Of a DNA stretch of 64,000 nucleotides, positions 48,286 through 60,300 are shown in pieces. Position 1 is the first letter of the stretch; the number at the start of each line of letters is the position of its first letter. The notes beneath the pieces are model-generated. The model made no database searches, was not told the origin of the DNA, and was given only the letters and a program-made list of their open reading frames with translations. Both the position numbers and the translations under genes were made by a program. The DNA comes from Phytoseiulus persimilis (lineage: Eukaryota; Arthropoda; Arachnida; Mesostigmata; Phytoseiidae): contig CM075101.1 of NCBI GenBank assembly GCA_037576195.1, positions 46,996,001 through 47,060,000 on the forward strand, written 5' to 3'.

Positions 48286-48800
48286 AAGCGGCACCGCGTA
48301 ACCCGCGCGTACACGAAAACGTCATGCGATCAAAATCAAGCTTTGGCTTGAAAGTTACCGGCGGGTTCTCGAAGCGCCGTAGGGTGTACTTCGAACCGAG
48401 GCACGGCTGGGCATACGCTGAACTGCGGGAACGACCAAAATGAAGCTTTAGGGAGAGGTCAGGAGTATGTAGCCTAGGGCGCGGTTTGTAACCTGCGTCT
48501 TCACGAAAGTGTCTTCCGACCAGAATGAAGCCTTAGCTTGTGTAGGTTCTCACGTGCACGCATCTTTAAATGCGGGAGATGGGACTGAGAGACTCCCGGA
48601 AGACCACCAAGGAACCTCAGGTAACGAGGGCTCTCGAGAGTTACGAATGGTAACCAAAGTACTACTTTGGGTGGAAGAGTATCTCGTTTAGCGCACAGTA
48701 CGCAACCCACATGGATGCCGTCCGACCAAAGTGAAGTCTGGGGTCGGAAAGAAGTGCCAGGTAGACGCAGCATGGTACCGGTAACTTCCAGCCCCTCAAG
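48276..48800 (+). repeat. Irregular degenerate tandem repeat (CGACCAAAATGAAGCTTTAG)
   Basis: Variants of CGACCAAAATGAAGCTTTAG begin at 48276, 48327, 48432, 48517 and 48723. Three of them are preceded by a related block of the type GTAACCYGCGT..ACGAAA.CGTC. Spacing (51, 105, 85 and 206 bases) is irregular, as expected for an old array with deletions and insertions. The first unit overlaps the right arm of the inverted-repeat element, and another similar motif (GAGCTAAATGAAGCTTGAAT) lies at about 47466. Confidence 0.5.
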
Positions 48801-48899
48801 GCCAGAGCATGAGCTGATATGCGAGCATTCACTCAAGTAAACTGAGTTCAATCTCCCTCTCATGATCAATGGCTGACCCTTCACCCACAACGAGGACTC

Positions 48900-51800
48900 A
48901 CTCACTCCGGCAAAGTGGGAAAAATTGCGTCAGATTCTGAGACTCGCTGAAACACTCGCCATAGCCGGATCGCGTCGTCATATCCGGGCAGCGAGCTTCC
49001 GTTCCCAAGACTCATAGATTGCGTCTGATAAGACGTATCCTGCGTCGAAATCTCCTCGGTGCAATGAGGACAGGAGTATCCAGAGTCGTTCGCACAGGTA
49101 GTCAATCGCTTTGACGGTCATGAAGCTAGGTTCATAACTGTGAATCGCGGCGAGTTCGGAACGAATAGCGCAATAGGTTTCGTTGTCGCCTCCCTCTCTG
49201 TGTAGCAGCTCTAAGATATAGCCTTGATCAAGACGTACTTCGCTCAACTCCTGACATCTGCGGAAGAAGCTTGAAGAGGAAGGGGCCGCAGTCACCGAAA
49301 GCTCAACGGCTTTCGAAGGGTCTTGCGAAATATTCCCATCCTGTTGCTTCACTGTTGAACTAGCAGAACCTGAGCAGCGAGACCGATCCCGATTATGAAA
49401 ATGCTACGCACATCGAAATTATCCGCTCAAATATTCCATGTGAGCTGGATCTCTCAGTCATGAGTTACTCATGATCGATAAAGAACTGCATGACCCGGAG
49501 CACGTTTGGAGCATGTTGTTGATGCATTCCTCCCTTTCGGGTGTATCAGTGCATCGGCTTACATGTTCTACTCATGGGACGACAATCAAGACATCCGTCC
49601 CCGATGGGGGTGAGCTTGGAGTCTTGAACGCACTCGTGTTGAGAGCGTGCTCTCCACTTGAGCTGGCCGAAGTGAGTCTGGATTCGGAAAAAGCATCTGC
49701 CCCACAGGCTGACAAGGTGTGGGAAGGCAGATGCGTCGAGATGGTTAGAGACAAGACAGGCAAGGTGGCGATAGCGAAAGTCGACGAAGGCAGCAACGGC
49801 TTGCTCGTACTCTACCGACATACTCGCCATAATCAGGATTGACACTAATTCCAGTCAACAGTGGGGATGTGTGCAACGGCTCGAGTTTTTTCCTTTGTCG
49901 TATCCAAGTTTTTCAAGCATGTGTTTCCTGAGTGCTTCCCACCCCACGCGTCAGAGAAGAGAAAATGAATGAGAGTAGGATAGAGTTGTTTTTTCTGCCA
50001 CGAAACGATTCGAAGGATTGCTGTCGCTAACTCTATCGCAATACTTGGGAAGGAAAATCCAGGATTGGAGCAGTCGAGTCGCTGAACTCGTACATTTCAG
50101 TCATCCCGAGTCGTGGAGTCTCTCTCTCGAATGACTCAAAAGTCAGCGTGGAAACCGGTCGTGCGAATGCGGCCGATATTGCTCGCGGGTTACTCCAAAC
50201 AGGTGGTCTGCGAAGTTCTCATCGGAGAAAACGTTCTGGTCGTTCGTCGACTGGTCGGTCGGTCATGTCGTTGGTGGGGGAAGCCGTTCAATTTTTCGCG
50301 AAGGGGATTTCATGATCAAGATGTTGTTGGGTTCGTAAATCTCGCGGTCCGTCTTTGTGCCCGGGAAAAAAACAGCGGAAGTCAAAAACCGGGGAGCGAT
50401 AGACGCATAATAGAACGAGACAGCTAGATGGGTCAGAGAGTCCCAACATTGTGAATCCATGGCGAGACTTTTGCCATGAATCCAAACGAGTGAAAGAGTG
50501 GGGTCAGGGTGGGGTTATCAAAGCAGCGGAAGTTTGAGACGCAATGTTTCCGGGCGCAAGCGGCATCGCTCGTTTTTTTCGGCTTCACTTCTTGACTGAC
50601 GATCCACGATTGCATCATTGCCCGTCGGGTGTCGCCCTCCCTTCTCGCCCGCATTTTCTCTGACCAAAGCCGCTCTATGACGAAACGGGAAGCAGAACTT
50701 TTTCCCTCGTCCTCCTGCGGTGGCACGGAGCAATTCCAAAGGGGGCATCCATTTCACGGAGACTTCGAAATACAGCTGCAGCGCTGCCAGAGCGGGCTTG
50801 GGACATGACGGACGAAGCTCGCGTACGCAGGCGACTCTCATTGCCGATTCACCAATTGTACCACGTTGAAAACTGAGCGTAAAACACACCTGGCGTGAAA
50901 ATCCCCGTTGTCGTCGAGAGCTACTGCGGCTATGGATTGGATACCGAAGGGTTCTCCTATAGCGACATTCATTTCCCAAATAAGTTCGCTCCAATCGAGT
51001 GATCGTGGGCTGTGCATGTACCAGTAGTAGTTATCATGAATGCACGAGTTGATTTGTCAGCGCGAAATTTTGTTATTCCTCTCGAGAATGTCAGCGAGAT
51101 GATATTTTCCTCCACTGATCATGAAATTCTTCTCAGGGTGGGGAGTTCGGAAATGCGGTTTCAAGCGATTTTCTGTTCTAACAAGGCCGGGCAGATGCCC
51201 AGGCCGCTATCTGTGGCAGCAGATTCGAATCGAGCCCCGTTAATCTCCAGTGGACGGCTGAACTCGGGTGAGGTCTCATATCGACGATAAAAAACAACGA
51301 CGAATCTGCTTGCCAACTCCGAGCGCTTGCTTGCAGCCGCGTGCCTCTTATCTTCAACTTGCCCGCCGTAAACTTGGTCTGCGGCGTCGAGTGGATGCTG
51401 ACTTCCACGACGCCTGCTGCTTGACTATGGTCAAGGAATCGGTTCGAACTTTACATGGGGCTCCGATGGAGAATCAACTTCTCGTCGCCGGTGATGGCCC
51501 GCGACTGCCCCTAATCGCTACCCGGATTCACCGGCTCCAAGATCAGGGCAGAATTCATGCGACGTCTTCTTGTCTTCTCCGGCGGGCGAACGTAGCTGCT
51601 ACTGAGCGGGACTCGTTCAGTGCCATTTTCGGGGACGTTTCGACCGAGCGCCGAGAGAACGCGGTCAATTTTGCTCCGCTCATCATCGAAGTCGTGCTCT
51701 CAATGAAGGATACACGATTCGACTTCCATTTGGCAGTCAACGTATCGAGCCATCGATGGGCCTCCTATCAGATGTCCGCTCTTTCTATTCGAGACTTCGA

Positions 51801-54800
51801 TTGGAGTGCAGTCTTTTTTCTCTTCGTCATTCCGCTTCGTTTGTGAGAACGCTCCCGATGCACCGAACGGAACGCACCTCTCGATTGAATGCGACGCATC
51901 TCAATGCCCTGGAAAGTTTGCAAACGACGTGAGCAACAAATGAAACCTAGACACGGGGAAGCTGGCTCGGAGAACTGGCAAAATTCAATGAAGGAGAAGA
52001 GAGCATTGATGATTGAATTTGGACTTGAAGACTCTCTTCGCTGGCTAGCGGTAAATTAGGGAGAACCTCGTCTCAGGGCGGTGTCTGGATTGGATCCTGT
52101 ATGCAAATTATTCGGACGTAGTTCAGATGCTGATAGACTCGCTAGGCTATTGTCCGGAACGAGACGAAGCTTTCTAAGTTCTTCCAGTCTGCTCCTCTAC
52201 CTTCACTTAAGCATCTCTTCAAGCGCGTTACGGTCTTCTGCTTTCCCGCCAGCTTCTCATCCGATCCGACGCAGCTTTCTCTCGAGCAATGCTCAACTAA
52301 CATTTTTCCAGAAGATCTCTGGATTCAGTGGGGTGTTTTCAACCTAATCTGGGTCTCTCCGGGCCTTTCTCATGTTCGCAGTCAGTGGGAAACGACCTGC
52401 CAACGCTGAAGTCCTGCAACTCGGATCTAGATTCCGAGCCAAGGAATCTTCACGGTGAATCCGTCTGATCGCGATCGGCACTGCGGAGGCCAATCTTCCT
52501 GAGGCTTTCAGTCCAGTGGACCTCGGAATCATGGTGTTCTCTCTGTTTTTCCAGCATAACTACGAATAAAAAGTGTACACCACAATCTATTCCTTGTTGC
52601 TCGGTCGAAGGACTGGACAGCTGAACTAGCTGCCTATAAAGTGAGCATACTCACTGGGAGACGCTCTGAAGGTTTGAGGAAGGGGATGAGCTTTGGATTC
52701 TGACCAACGGTGATCCACCGCGATTTCTCAAGTGATCTTGGGAGCGATGCGGAGGGACTGTTTCCTGAACTAGAGCTTGAAAATGCCACGAAGATCAAAG
52801 CCTCCTGCGGATCGGAAGGAGCTCGTTATCAATGCATTAACGTCATCCTCCGTTCTTGGCTATCGGAATATAAAGAGCTTTTTTCGCTTCCATCTAATGA
52901 CGTCCGACGAGGTATGCTCCGTCTGGGTTTCTATCAGTGGCGCAGCCTGCCGAAGAGGCGCCCGGGGCGGCTCAGGAATTTCGACACCTCCGGGGATCGG
53001 TCCTGGAATTCTGCCGCGCCTCGAGGGCCTGTTCCCGATCGTTCGCGGAATGAATTCGTGTTTTTCAGATGGACACACTATCCCTCATTCTGAAGAATGT
53101 AACTCTCCAAGCAGTCGACACCCAAGATCAGTCACAACTATCGAAAACCGGACGGCTCCTCCAAAAGCACGCACGCTACTGAACGTTCGCCTCTGCCACT
53201 AAAGGTGGTTCATGGCGCCCTGAAGAGCGGTAAAGGTTCATCCAACCACAAGGAAAATTTCGATATTGTGGATGAAGATGAGACAGCTGATGACTGGGCG
53301 ATCTGGCCAAATTGGTCTCTCGAGGTACAGGGCTTCTCAGACCTCTGGTGCGGAGGTTTGGTGCAGGAGGTAAATCGGTTTCTGACATCGAATACTCGGC
53401 AGATCTACTCAGCCACCAAACAAAAAGGAAGCATGAAACTGTTGTCGAGGTCGAGGCGCGAGCAGTGGTCTAGAAGAACCTCGCCCACCGCTCACGCTCG
53501 ACGTACCGCGGAGGCGAAGCCGCGCGTGTGGCGCAAGTCGTAAGAACATAACTTCGGTGAGATCAGAACGCCTGGATGGCACACACAGCGCTGCGGTGAA
53601 TAGATTGAGATTGCCGTGGTCATCCACGCGCCTCGGCATGTACATATTCCTCCGTTTGACGCGGGGCGGATTCGGCATTGTTTTCAAGGAAATGCTTCAT
53701 CAGTTGTGAAATTCGGGTAGAATGGGAACGGTCCCAAAAGTAGGAGCGGAGCGCCGTTCTTCACAATCGCGTTCGCTTGGATATACGAAGAGTTGAATGG
53801 AGCAGTCGATCCCCTTCACGTCGGATTCCTCATCTCGAAGAAAACATCTGCGAAGATTTCCTCGGTGTTCGCGACCTCGAGTCAAGTCTCGATTCCATCG
53901 CCGTTCATGAAAGGCAAAACTTGAGATCCGGAATCGAAAAGCCGCATACATTGGATGCCAGTCACGCATTCATTGAACACCTCACGACGATAGCGAAAAG
54001 CGTGACTACCTTGTCACAGAGCATGAATCATGGTCAAGCAGCCACTTCAGTCAGAAAACTGCCGAGTGATGCGAGACGATGAGGGCGATAACGAGCGTAC
54101 CATGAACTCAAGACTAATTGACGGGATAAGCAAAAGCTATTGTGTCCTTTCAGAGCGTGCTCTTCCGGATTCCGCTAGTTTTGTGCTTTCCCCGACTGGA
54201 TCGTCCAGCGCTTCTGGGTCCTCGGAGTGGAGTCCACCGTTGTGCGGAATCTTTCGAAAACACCGGAAAATTCAGAGCTGAGCCAGCGACGTTATCCTCT
54301 CCCATTCCGCATATCGAAAGGTGAAACCGCTAAACAGCTTCCCGTGTCCAAGCGCTGGACCAGAACTTCGCGAAATATGTGATTCCATGAGTGCAAACGA
54401 CGAATGTTCGAAAGCCGGGAGAGTCCCCTCTTGCGGTCGAGCGTTGACCATCGGGCTCTTGGACCAACAATGATTGGTTATCAGAAATTCTCAGTTCCAC
54501 GCATTTTCTCTCAGAGCTGGCTGAATCACGGGGTTGGAGCTCATGCTGCAGGTGGAGAACGCCGAGGCAAACACGAATATGGACGGCATTGGCAAGTTTC
54601 AAGACGGGCCAGGAATATTTGGACCTGCGTGAAATCGGAGCCAGACTGAAGTATTAGCGAAGCACAACGCTAGTTCATTGGAGTTCGTCTCTGGATATCG
54701 ATGAAAACCCTTCCCGCGATGGTGGCAACCAAGTTTCAGTCAGATAAGTCGATGGTCTCTGGGAAGTGTTCGTCCGGAAAGGGGAAAACAGGGACCGGTA

Positions 54801-57170
54801 TTGGAGGAAACCCATAGCTTTGAATATGTCAATCCGCCCTTGAGTTGCTTGTAAGTTTTTTTTGTGCGATCGATAGCTTCCCTGGTGGACAGGATATTTC
54901 AAGTGTCGCTTCTCGGCCGTTCTCGCTCCTAGCAACGAAACTGCAGTCTCGATCGGAACCCCATCAGGCTGACAATGAGGCCGGAAAGGTGAAGTCTTGA
55001 TCACAGTTCCAAACTTCGCATTGGGGCTCTCGGGATGGAGACGATTGGAAAATAGCTTCTGTATCAGCCGGCGCCAGCTCTGAGTGTAACACAAAACTCG
55101 ATATGCCACCGTTTCAACGAGTCAATTTTTTGGTCTTCCGCATTCCCATCAAGACGTATAAAAGTACGATGGAAATTCACCTCCCTCGTGATTCCGGTGG
55201 GAGGTTGGGAGGTCTCATCGCAGTCGGAACTCCTGACATGATGGCCTGATTTCGGAGGAACTCCGCCACAACACCAGTTCCCGTGACATGTCAACATTCC
55301 TATGATGATCGGAACAACGACTCCAACGTAGTTGCCAGACCCGTTGAACAGACCTGTTTTTTGTTTGTTTGCTCACTTGCCCCCTGCACAAACCGCTCCC
55401 CTCCTGGAACTGTTTATTTTTCTTCTTGGTACCAGTGTTTCTTCTGCGTCAGCTAATGGGTGAGTTTGGTGGTCCCACCCGCCAACCTCTTGCCTCGGTT
55501 GGGATCCGGACAGGATAAAACGCCTCAGCGTTCAACAGAGTTCCGACTTGGTCGCTCGGTTCTTTCGTCCGTTGGTTGATTCACTCAAAATGAGATTATG
55601 GAACAGCGCTGAGTGGGAGAGCACCACCAACGGGGAGCAATGGAGTCCTTTTTGGTTGATTCTACTCCTCCTTCTCCTCCGGCTCGTTTCCCCCTTTTAG
55701 CTTTTTCCTTTCTTTCCTCTTTTGCCCCTTCCCGTTGGTCGTGCGGTTCCAACTGGCTGCGTCCATTGAGACATTTTGTTCTCCTTCTACTCCTCGTCCT
55801 ACTCCTTGTCAGACTCCCACGGGCTGCTCGGCTCACTGCCGGAATGGCTCCTAAGATCTTTTCACATCTTTCTCCTCTCTCACTCTCTCTGCCACGAAGT
55901 CCCTCCTCGTGTTTTAAGCCAGATATCTGCTGCACAGTTTTCGAAGCTCAGCGAAGGTATGTATCCACACAGATTCGCAGAACTTCCATCCAAGAGCGAT
56001 ACATCCGGGGAAGCGTTCCAGCGTTCTCACAGATCGTGCAGAAACAACTCGAAGAATCTGGAAATGTTCCAGCCGGTTCGCTCATTCTGAATCGAGATCG
56101 ACCGCTTCGTCGAACGCCCGGCTATTGAGGAGCCTGCAAATTGCTGGTTCGATCGTCGAGCCGCGAATGCGGGAGGAAGAGAGAGAAATGGAAATGTTGC
56201 GAAGACGAGGAGTCGTGAGGGAGCGCGGAATCAAATTTCGCACCTCATGACGACAGGCCACACTTCCTTTCTTCCTTCGACCCCGCTCCGCTGAAGCTCC
56301 GCCATCGGGAAGCAACGGTGCGGTCGTGGAGGTATGCGGACAATGGGACAAAGGAAACCGTCACTCAGCAGTCGTCAATTCAAGGAACAAATTTAAAGCT
56401 TGCCCACCGTGACTGCCAATAGAGCGACTCGAGGGGAGGGGCCCGAAGGGGAGTTTCAGGAGCCGTAACCGGGGGATTGAGAGGGGAGAGTGAAGGAACG
56501 AGAGGGGCAAGTTGGAAGGAAAATTGACCGAAATGAAAGGAGGAGGTGGAGGGGGCTGCTTTCTCCGAAGCGCCTGGGCCAGAATGGCGAGCGGGGGCAA
56601 GCGGAGGAGGCTAGAGCGGGAAGCGGTGGGGTGGTCGGGGCAGATGGATTGCTGGGGTGCGGTCGAACAGTGCCAGGCAGCAGGCGCTAAATCAGAGGAA
56701 TATTGGCCACCGTTTAGTTCGGTGGCTGACTCGCTCGTTCACTCGTCTAACGCGGCTCTCTGCCAATGGCAGCCGATACTTATTGGCTTTTGTTGCTGAC
56801 ATGTGATATTTGCGCTTAAGTTCTCTCTCGTATTTCCCTCGTCCACTTCCCTCCCCGTACATCTCCGCTTGTCTCGCTGGCGGAGGGACAAGCACCCCCG
56901 TTCGTGCTACGAGTCGTGCAAATCGGACAACCACTCCGTTGCTGACCCTTCGTTCACGGTGGTATCCAAGTTTCCTGGGTTGCAAATCTTCTCCGGTTTT
57001 TCCTCTTACGAAACCTTTATCACGAGAGCCTTCTGTTCAGGGGTTTAATGGAGAGTGCGGCGCAGATGCGCCAAATAAGAGATGCAAGATTCACAAACAG
57101 CACCGCAACGCACTCAACGTAGAGCGTTGTCGTGGCCCTTGATCGGGCGAATTCTCCGGATTTCGAAAAA
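48900..57170. other. No recognised gene; several unassigned open frames
   Basis: Frames with protein-like composition include minus 48978-49352 (124 codons, with MTVKAIDYLCERLWILL), plus 49471-49842 and plus 51268-51846. None has a family I recognise or clear splice boundaries. They could be decayed transposon coding sequence next to the repeats at 46.6-48.8 kb, or chance. 55640-55900 is pyrimidine-rich on the plus strand, producing a leucine-rich frame, and 56400-56650 is purine-rich. Confidence 0.3.
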
Positions 57171-57176
57171 AAGAGG

Positions 57177-57350
57177 ACCCCGAGGTGCTGCGTATAACGA
57201 ACCATGGAAACACGAAAATCCGACGTCGTATAACGAGCCCTGCGTGGAACCGCGCGTTACTGATTTGCGGTGCTCGTTATAAGCGAGGTTCGTTATGAGC
57301 GGGGTCTGTCATACGTGGGGTGCGTTATGAGCGGCATTTCACTTCGGGGT
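57177..57350. mobile_element. 174-bp miniature inverted-repeat element with 16-bp sub-repeats
   Basis: The ends ACCCCGAGGTG (57177-57187) and CACTTCGGGGT (57340-57350) are inverted copies with one mismatch. Just inside the left end is CGTATAACGAACC (57191), repeated as CGTATAACGAGCC (57227). The right half is four 16-bp units end to end: GTGCTCGTTATAAGCG, AGGTTCGTTATGAGCG, GGGTCTGTCATACGTG and GGGTGCGTTATGAGCG (57270-57333), in reverse orientation to the left. TTCGTTATAACGAA-type sub-repeats are familiar from ends of pogo/Tigger-like elements, so a non-autonomous relative is my best guess. No coding capacity. Confidence 0.6.
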
Positions 57351-57359
57351 ACTTTTGAT

Positions 57360-60300
57360 TAGTTTCCACTGGATTCCGGAGATTCAGGTATCCATTTATC
57401 ACCATCAATGAATTCGTGAATACGTATATGGTTTGATGGTCGTTTACTCTTCTCTCCGTTCTCGTATGATTGTTTTCCTGGAGCCGTGACGGGATCTCGC
57501 ATGAAACGGAATGGTTGCGAACAAAATCACAGGCAGCTAGAAGTCGAAGCCTCCGTTCCATGCTTCGACAATGGAGTCTACTTCTGACAGTGTTCCCTAT
57601 TCGACTCAGCTGATTGGCATGACTCCGGACCGCCTGGGCTGGGGTTTCGCGAGACGAAATGTGAGACACGAAAATCAGGCTGCATTAAGAGCCTCAGTCG
57701 AACGTCGGGCAATTCTCGTGGCGGAGGAGAACTGGGATGAGTAGGCTTGTTTCGTGCAATGCGCAACTCGCAATGGGAATCAGGAACGGAACAGCCAGGC
57801 AGTATGAGATGATTGCCACCCCACCTCGTCTTATTTCGACTTATTTCTCGCGGATTCCTTCTCCCCAGCGAATCAGTCCCCGCCACAATCCACAGCAGTG
57901 GCTGGATCTTGACTTGCTTATAGACGGCGTCCGGCTCCCCGCTACAATGACTTCCTCACCTTCAATAGCTAGTCCCATTTCTCTGTGGTATGTCTCGTCT
58001 CGCCATTCTGATCCTCCTCGATTATCGACGCCAGTAGTCAATGAAGTAGCTGTATTACAGGCCTCGACATCAGGATGTCTTGAGGCGAAGATCAGAATTC
58101 TCTGTGTTGTAACATCGCACACAATAAGGTCGGAACACACTCCAGAAATGCCGATTTCGTTCGATGATTTGTATCTCTCGTTCTCCCCGGCGACGCATGC
58201 TAGAACACCAAAGGCCGATTCCTCGCTCAGGGGAATAACTCTCCTTAAAGATCAAGCTTGAAGACTCTTGCGGGGAGATCGCCACACTGAGAAGAGGTTC
58301 AGAAAAACAACTGACGTGTTCTCCACAGTCCTGCTAAACGAAGAAAGATATCTAATTTTTCGGCAGTCGAGATGCATCAAGCGGATTCAGAAGTAATTGG
58401 ATACGTCGAAACCACCAGCTTTGTCCTGCTCCCAATCGAGAGCAGTTTGTCCTGATTCCCCATAGTTCCGCTCCGGGCCTAGCTCACAATCGGTGTCGCA
58501 ATCGTTCCTGAAGTCTTCCAATATGCCAGCAGAGAGTCCGTGCCCGTCGAGCAGGTTTAGGTGACGTGGCCGTCTGCTTGGATAGATGGATGGATGCGTG
58601 CGGGCGGGCGGGCGTGCCGAGTCCTTTCTGATCACTCCACAGCGAAATACCGAGAATTCCTCCCTCGTCCACCCGCGGACATCGGTCGTATCGAGAAGAA
58701 CCTTCCTCCCGGCCACAGGGCCAAAATAGAAGAATCTGCTCGAAGAAAGCTTCTTTGCTCGCTTCCTCGGTTGCTCCAGCTGCAGCCCTGGTCTAATGGA
58801 CGTAAAAATGTGCTAGAAAAAAAACGAGGCATCGTGGCGCGACAAAAACGTCCGAACTCTATATTTGGAGCGACTGTTGATTGTGCTTGCGAGACAAAAG
58901 CCGCTTTCTTCCCTCGCAGCGAACGATTGCGACTGACGGTGCGGCCAACAGACCACTCCGCTCGCTGTTCGCGTGGTCCGCCCGTTGAGAGCTCCGAGCA
59001 GAACAGCGCGGACTAGCCAGATGCAAACGGAGAAAGTATCGCCATTCGTCGTCGTAGTCGTCGTCGACAACAACAACAGCGTCGCTTCGCAAAGACGATG
59101 CAGACCGGGACGAGATGCTGAACCAATAATCGTAATCTGATGTACGTGCCAGCTGGCCCTTCACGTCCTTCGCTCGTCAATTACCACCACCTTCAACGGC
59201 GCCATCGCCACCACCAAGACCGCCACTCTCGACGACAGCGCGTATCGTGCAGCCGGCTGAGAGTTTGACACAGAGGTTGCGGACAGCTACGGGGGCAAAC
59301 CCCATCGAGGGTCGACTCCGGGGGACGAGATGAAGACATCCCAGCCGAAGGGTAAAGACGAAGGCGCCAGGACAGAGTCGCTGCGAACGCTGTGAGCGAT
59401 TCCGATCTCGTCCGAACAGCCGTTGATTGTCGCCATCATGGAAGCGGTCGGGCATTCGCGTAGAGCTCAAGCCGCTGAGTGCCAAGATATGGAACACCGT
59501 GTCGATACGCGAACGCAGCTTAGCTGGGAGAGTGTCCGCGTTCATGCTCAACGAGGAACTCGTCATTAGGGTGAACCAGGGGGAGAGAGCTCATCAACGG
59601 CCGGGATTCCCGGAGGAACACCGACAGCAGCCCCAGTTCATAAATGATCCGGAACTATCTCGAACGTCGAGAGCGCTGCGTCGATCGAATCTGGAATTCC
59701 GACGGGAGAGTCAACGATCATCAGAAAACAAACTCGCTTCAGCTCGGGCTCGCCATCGAGTCCATGTCTCCCCGCCTCCTCCCCTTTGTTTCTGTCGCTC
59801 CGACTCGTCTATCTCAGGCTGGAGGAATGCAATTTAGGAAACCGGTGAAAACATTCTCGAAGCCTGACGAGGCTGACTAACTGACTACTCGTCCAACCCT
59901 CAACCATCCAGGCGGCTCGGCAGGTGCCCGTTCGGAAGGAAAACAACGACGGAGGAAAATGAAGCTGCGGATGGTCTCAGAAATTCATGGGAAATTCTTG
60001 CCCCCGTCGCGCCCACTCCTCGCCTCCCGCCCCCGCTCCTCCTTCGCCTACGCCTGCACTCGCGGTTCCCCATGCACGATCGTCCCAGCCGAAATCTCTC
60101 CTCCCTCTCGTTCTCTGTAGGTCCAGTGTATGTCGGGAAGTCGCTTCGTTTGCTGTTTCTCGTCCGTGCTAGCCCCCATACAGCTCAATAATTTACTTCA
60201 ATGAAGGAACGAAGCTCTGCTACAACGAGAACGAGTGGGTTTCGATTAATGGAAACCACTTCTCGGCTCATGTCGGCCGGCTCTGGACCAGGGATTAACC

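Noticed and set aside
55613-56128. Leucine-rich plus-strand frame that looks like a membrane segment
   Set aside because: Produced by a pyrimidine-rich tract; the hydrophobic run follows from CTC/CTT repeats and not from a conserved protein.
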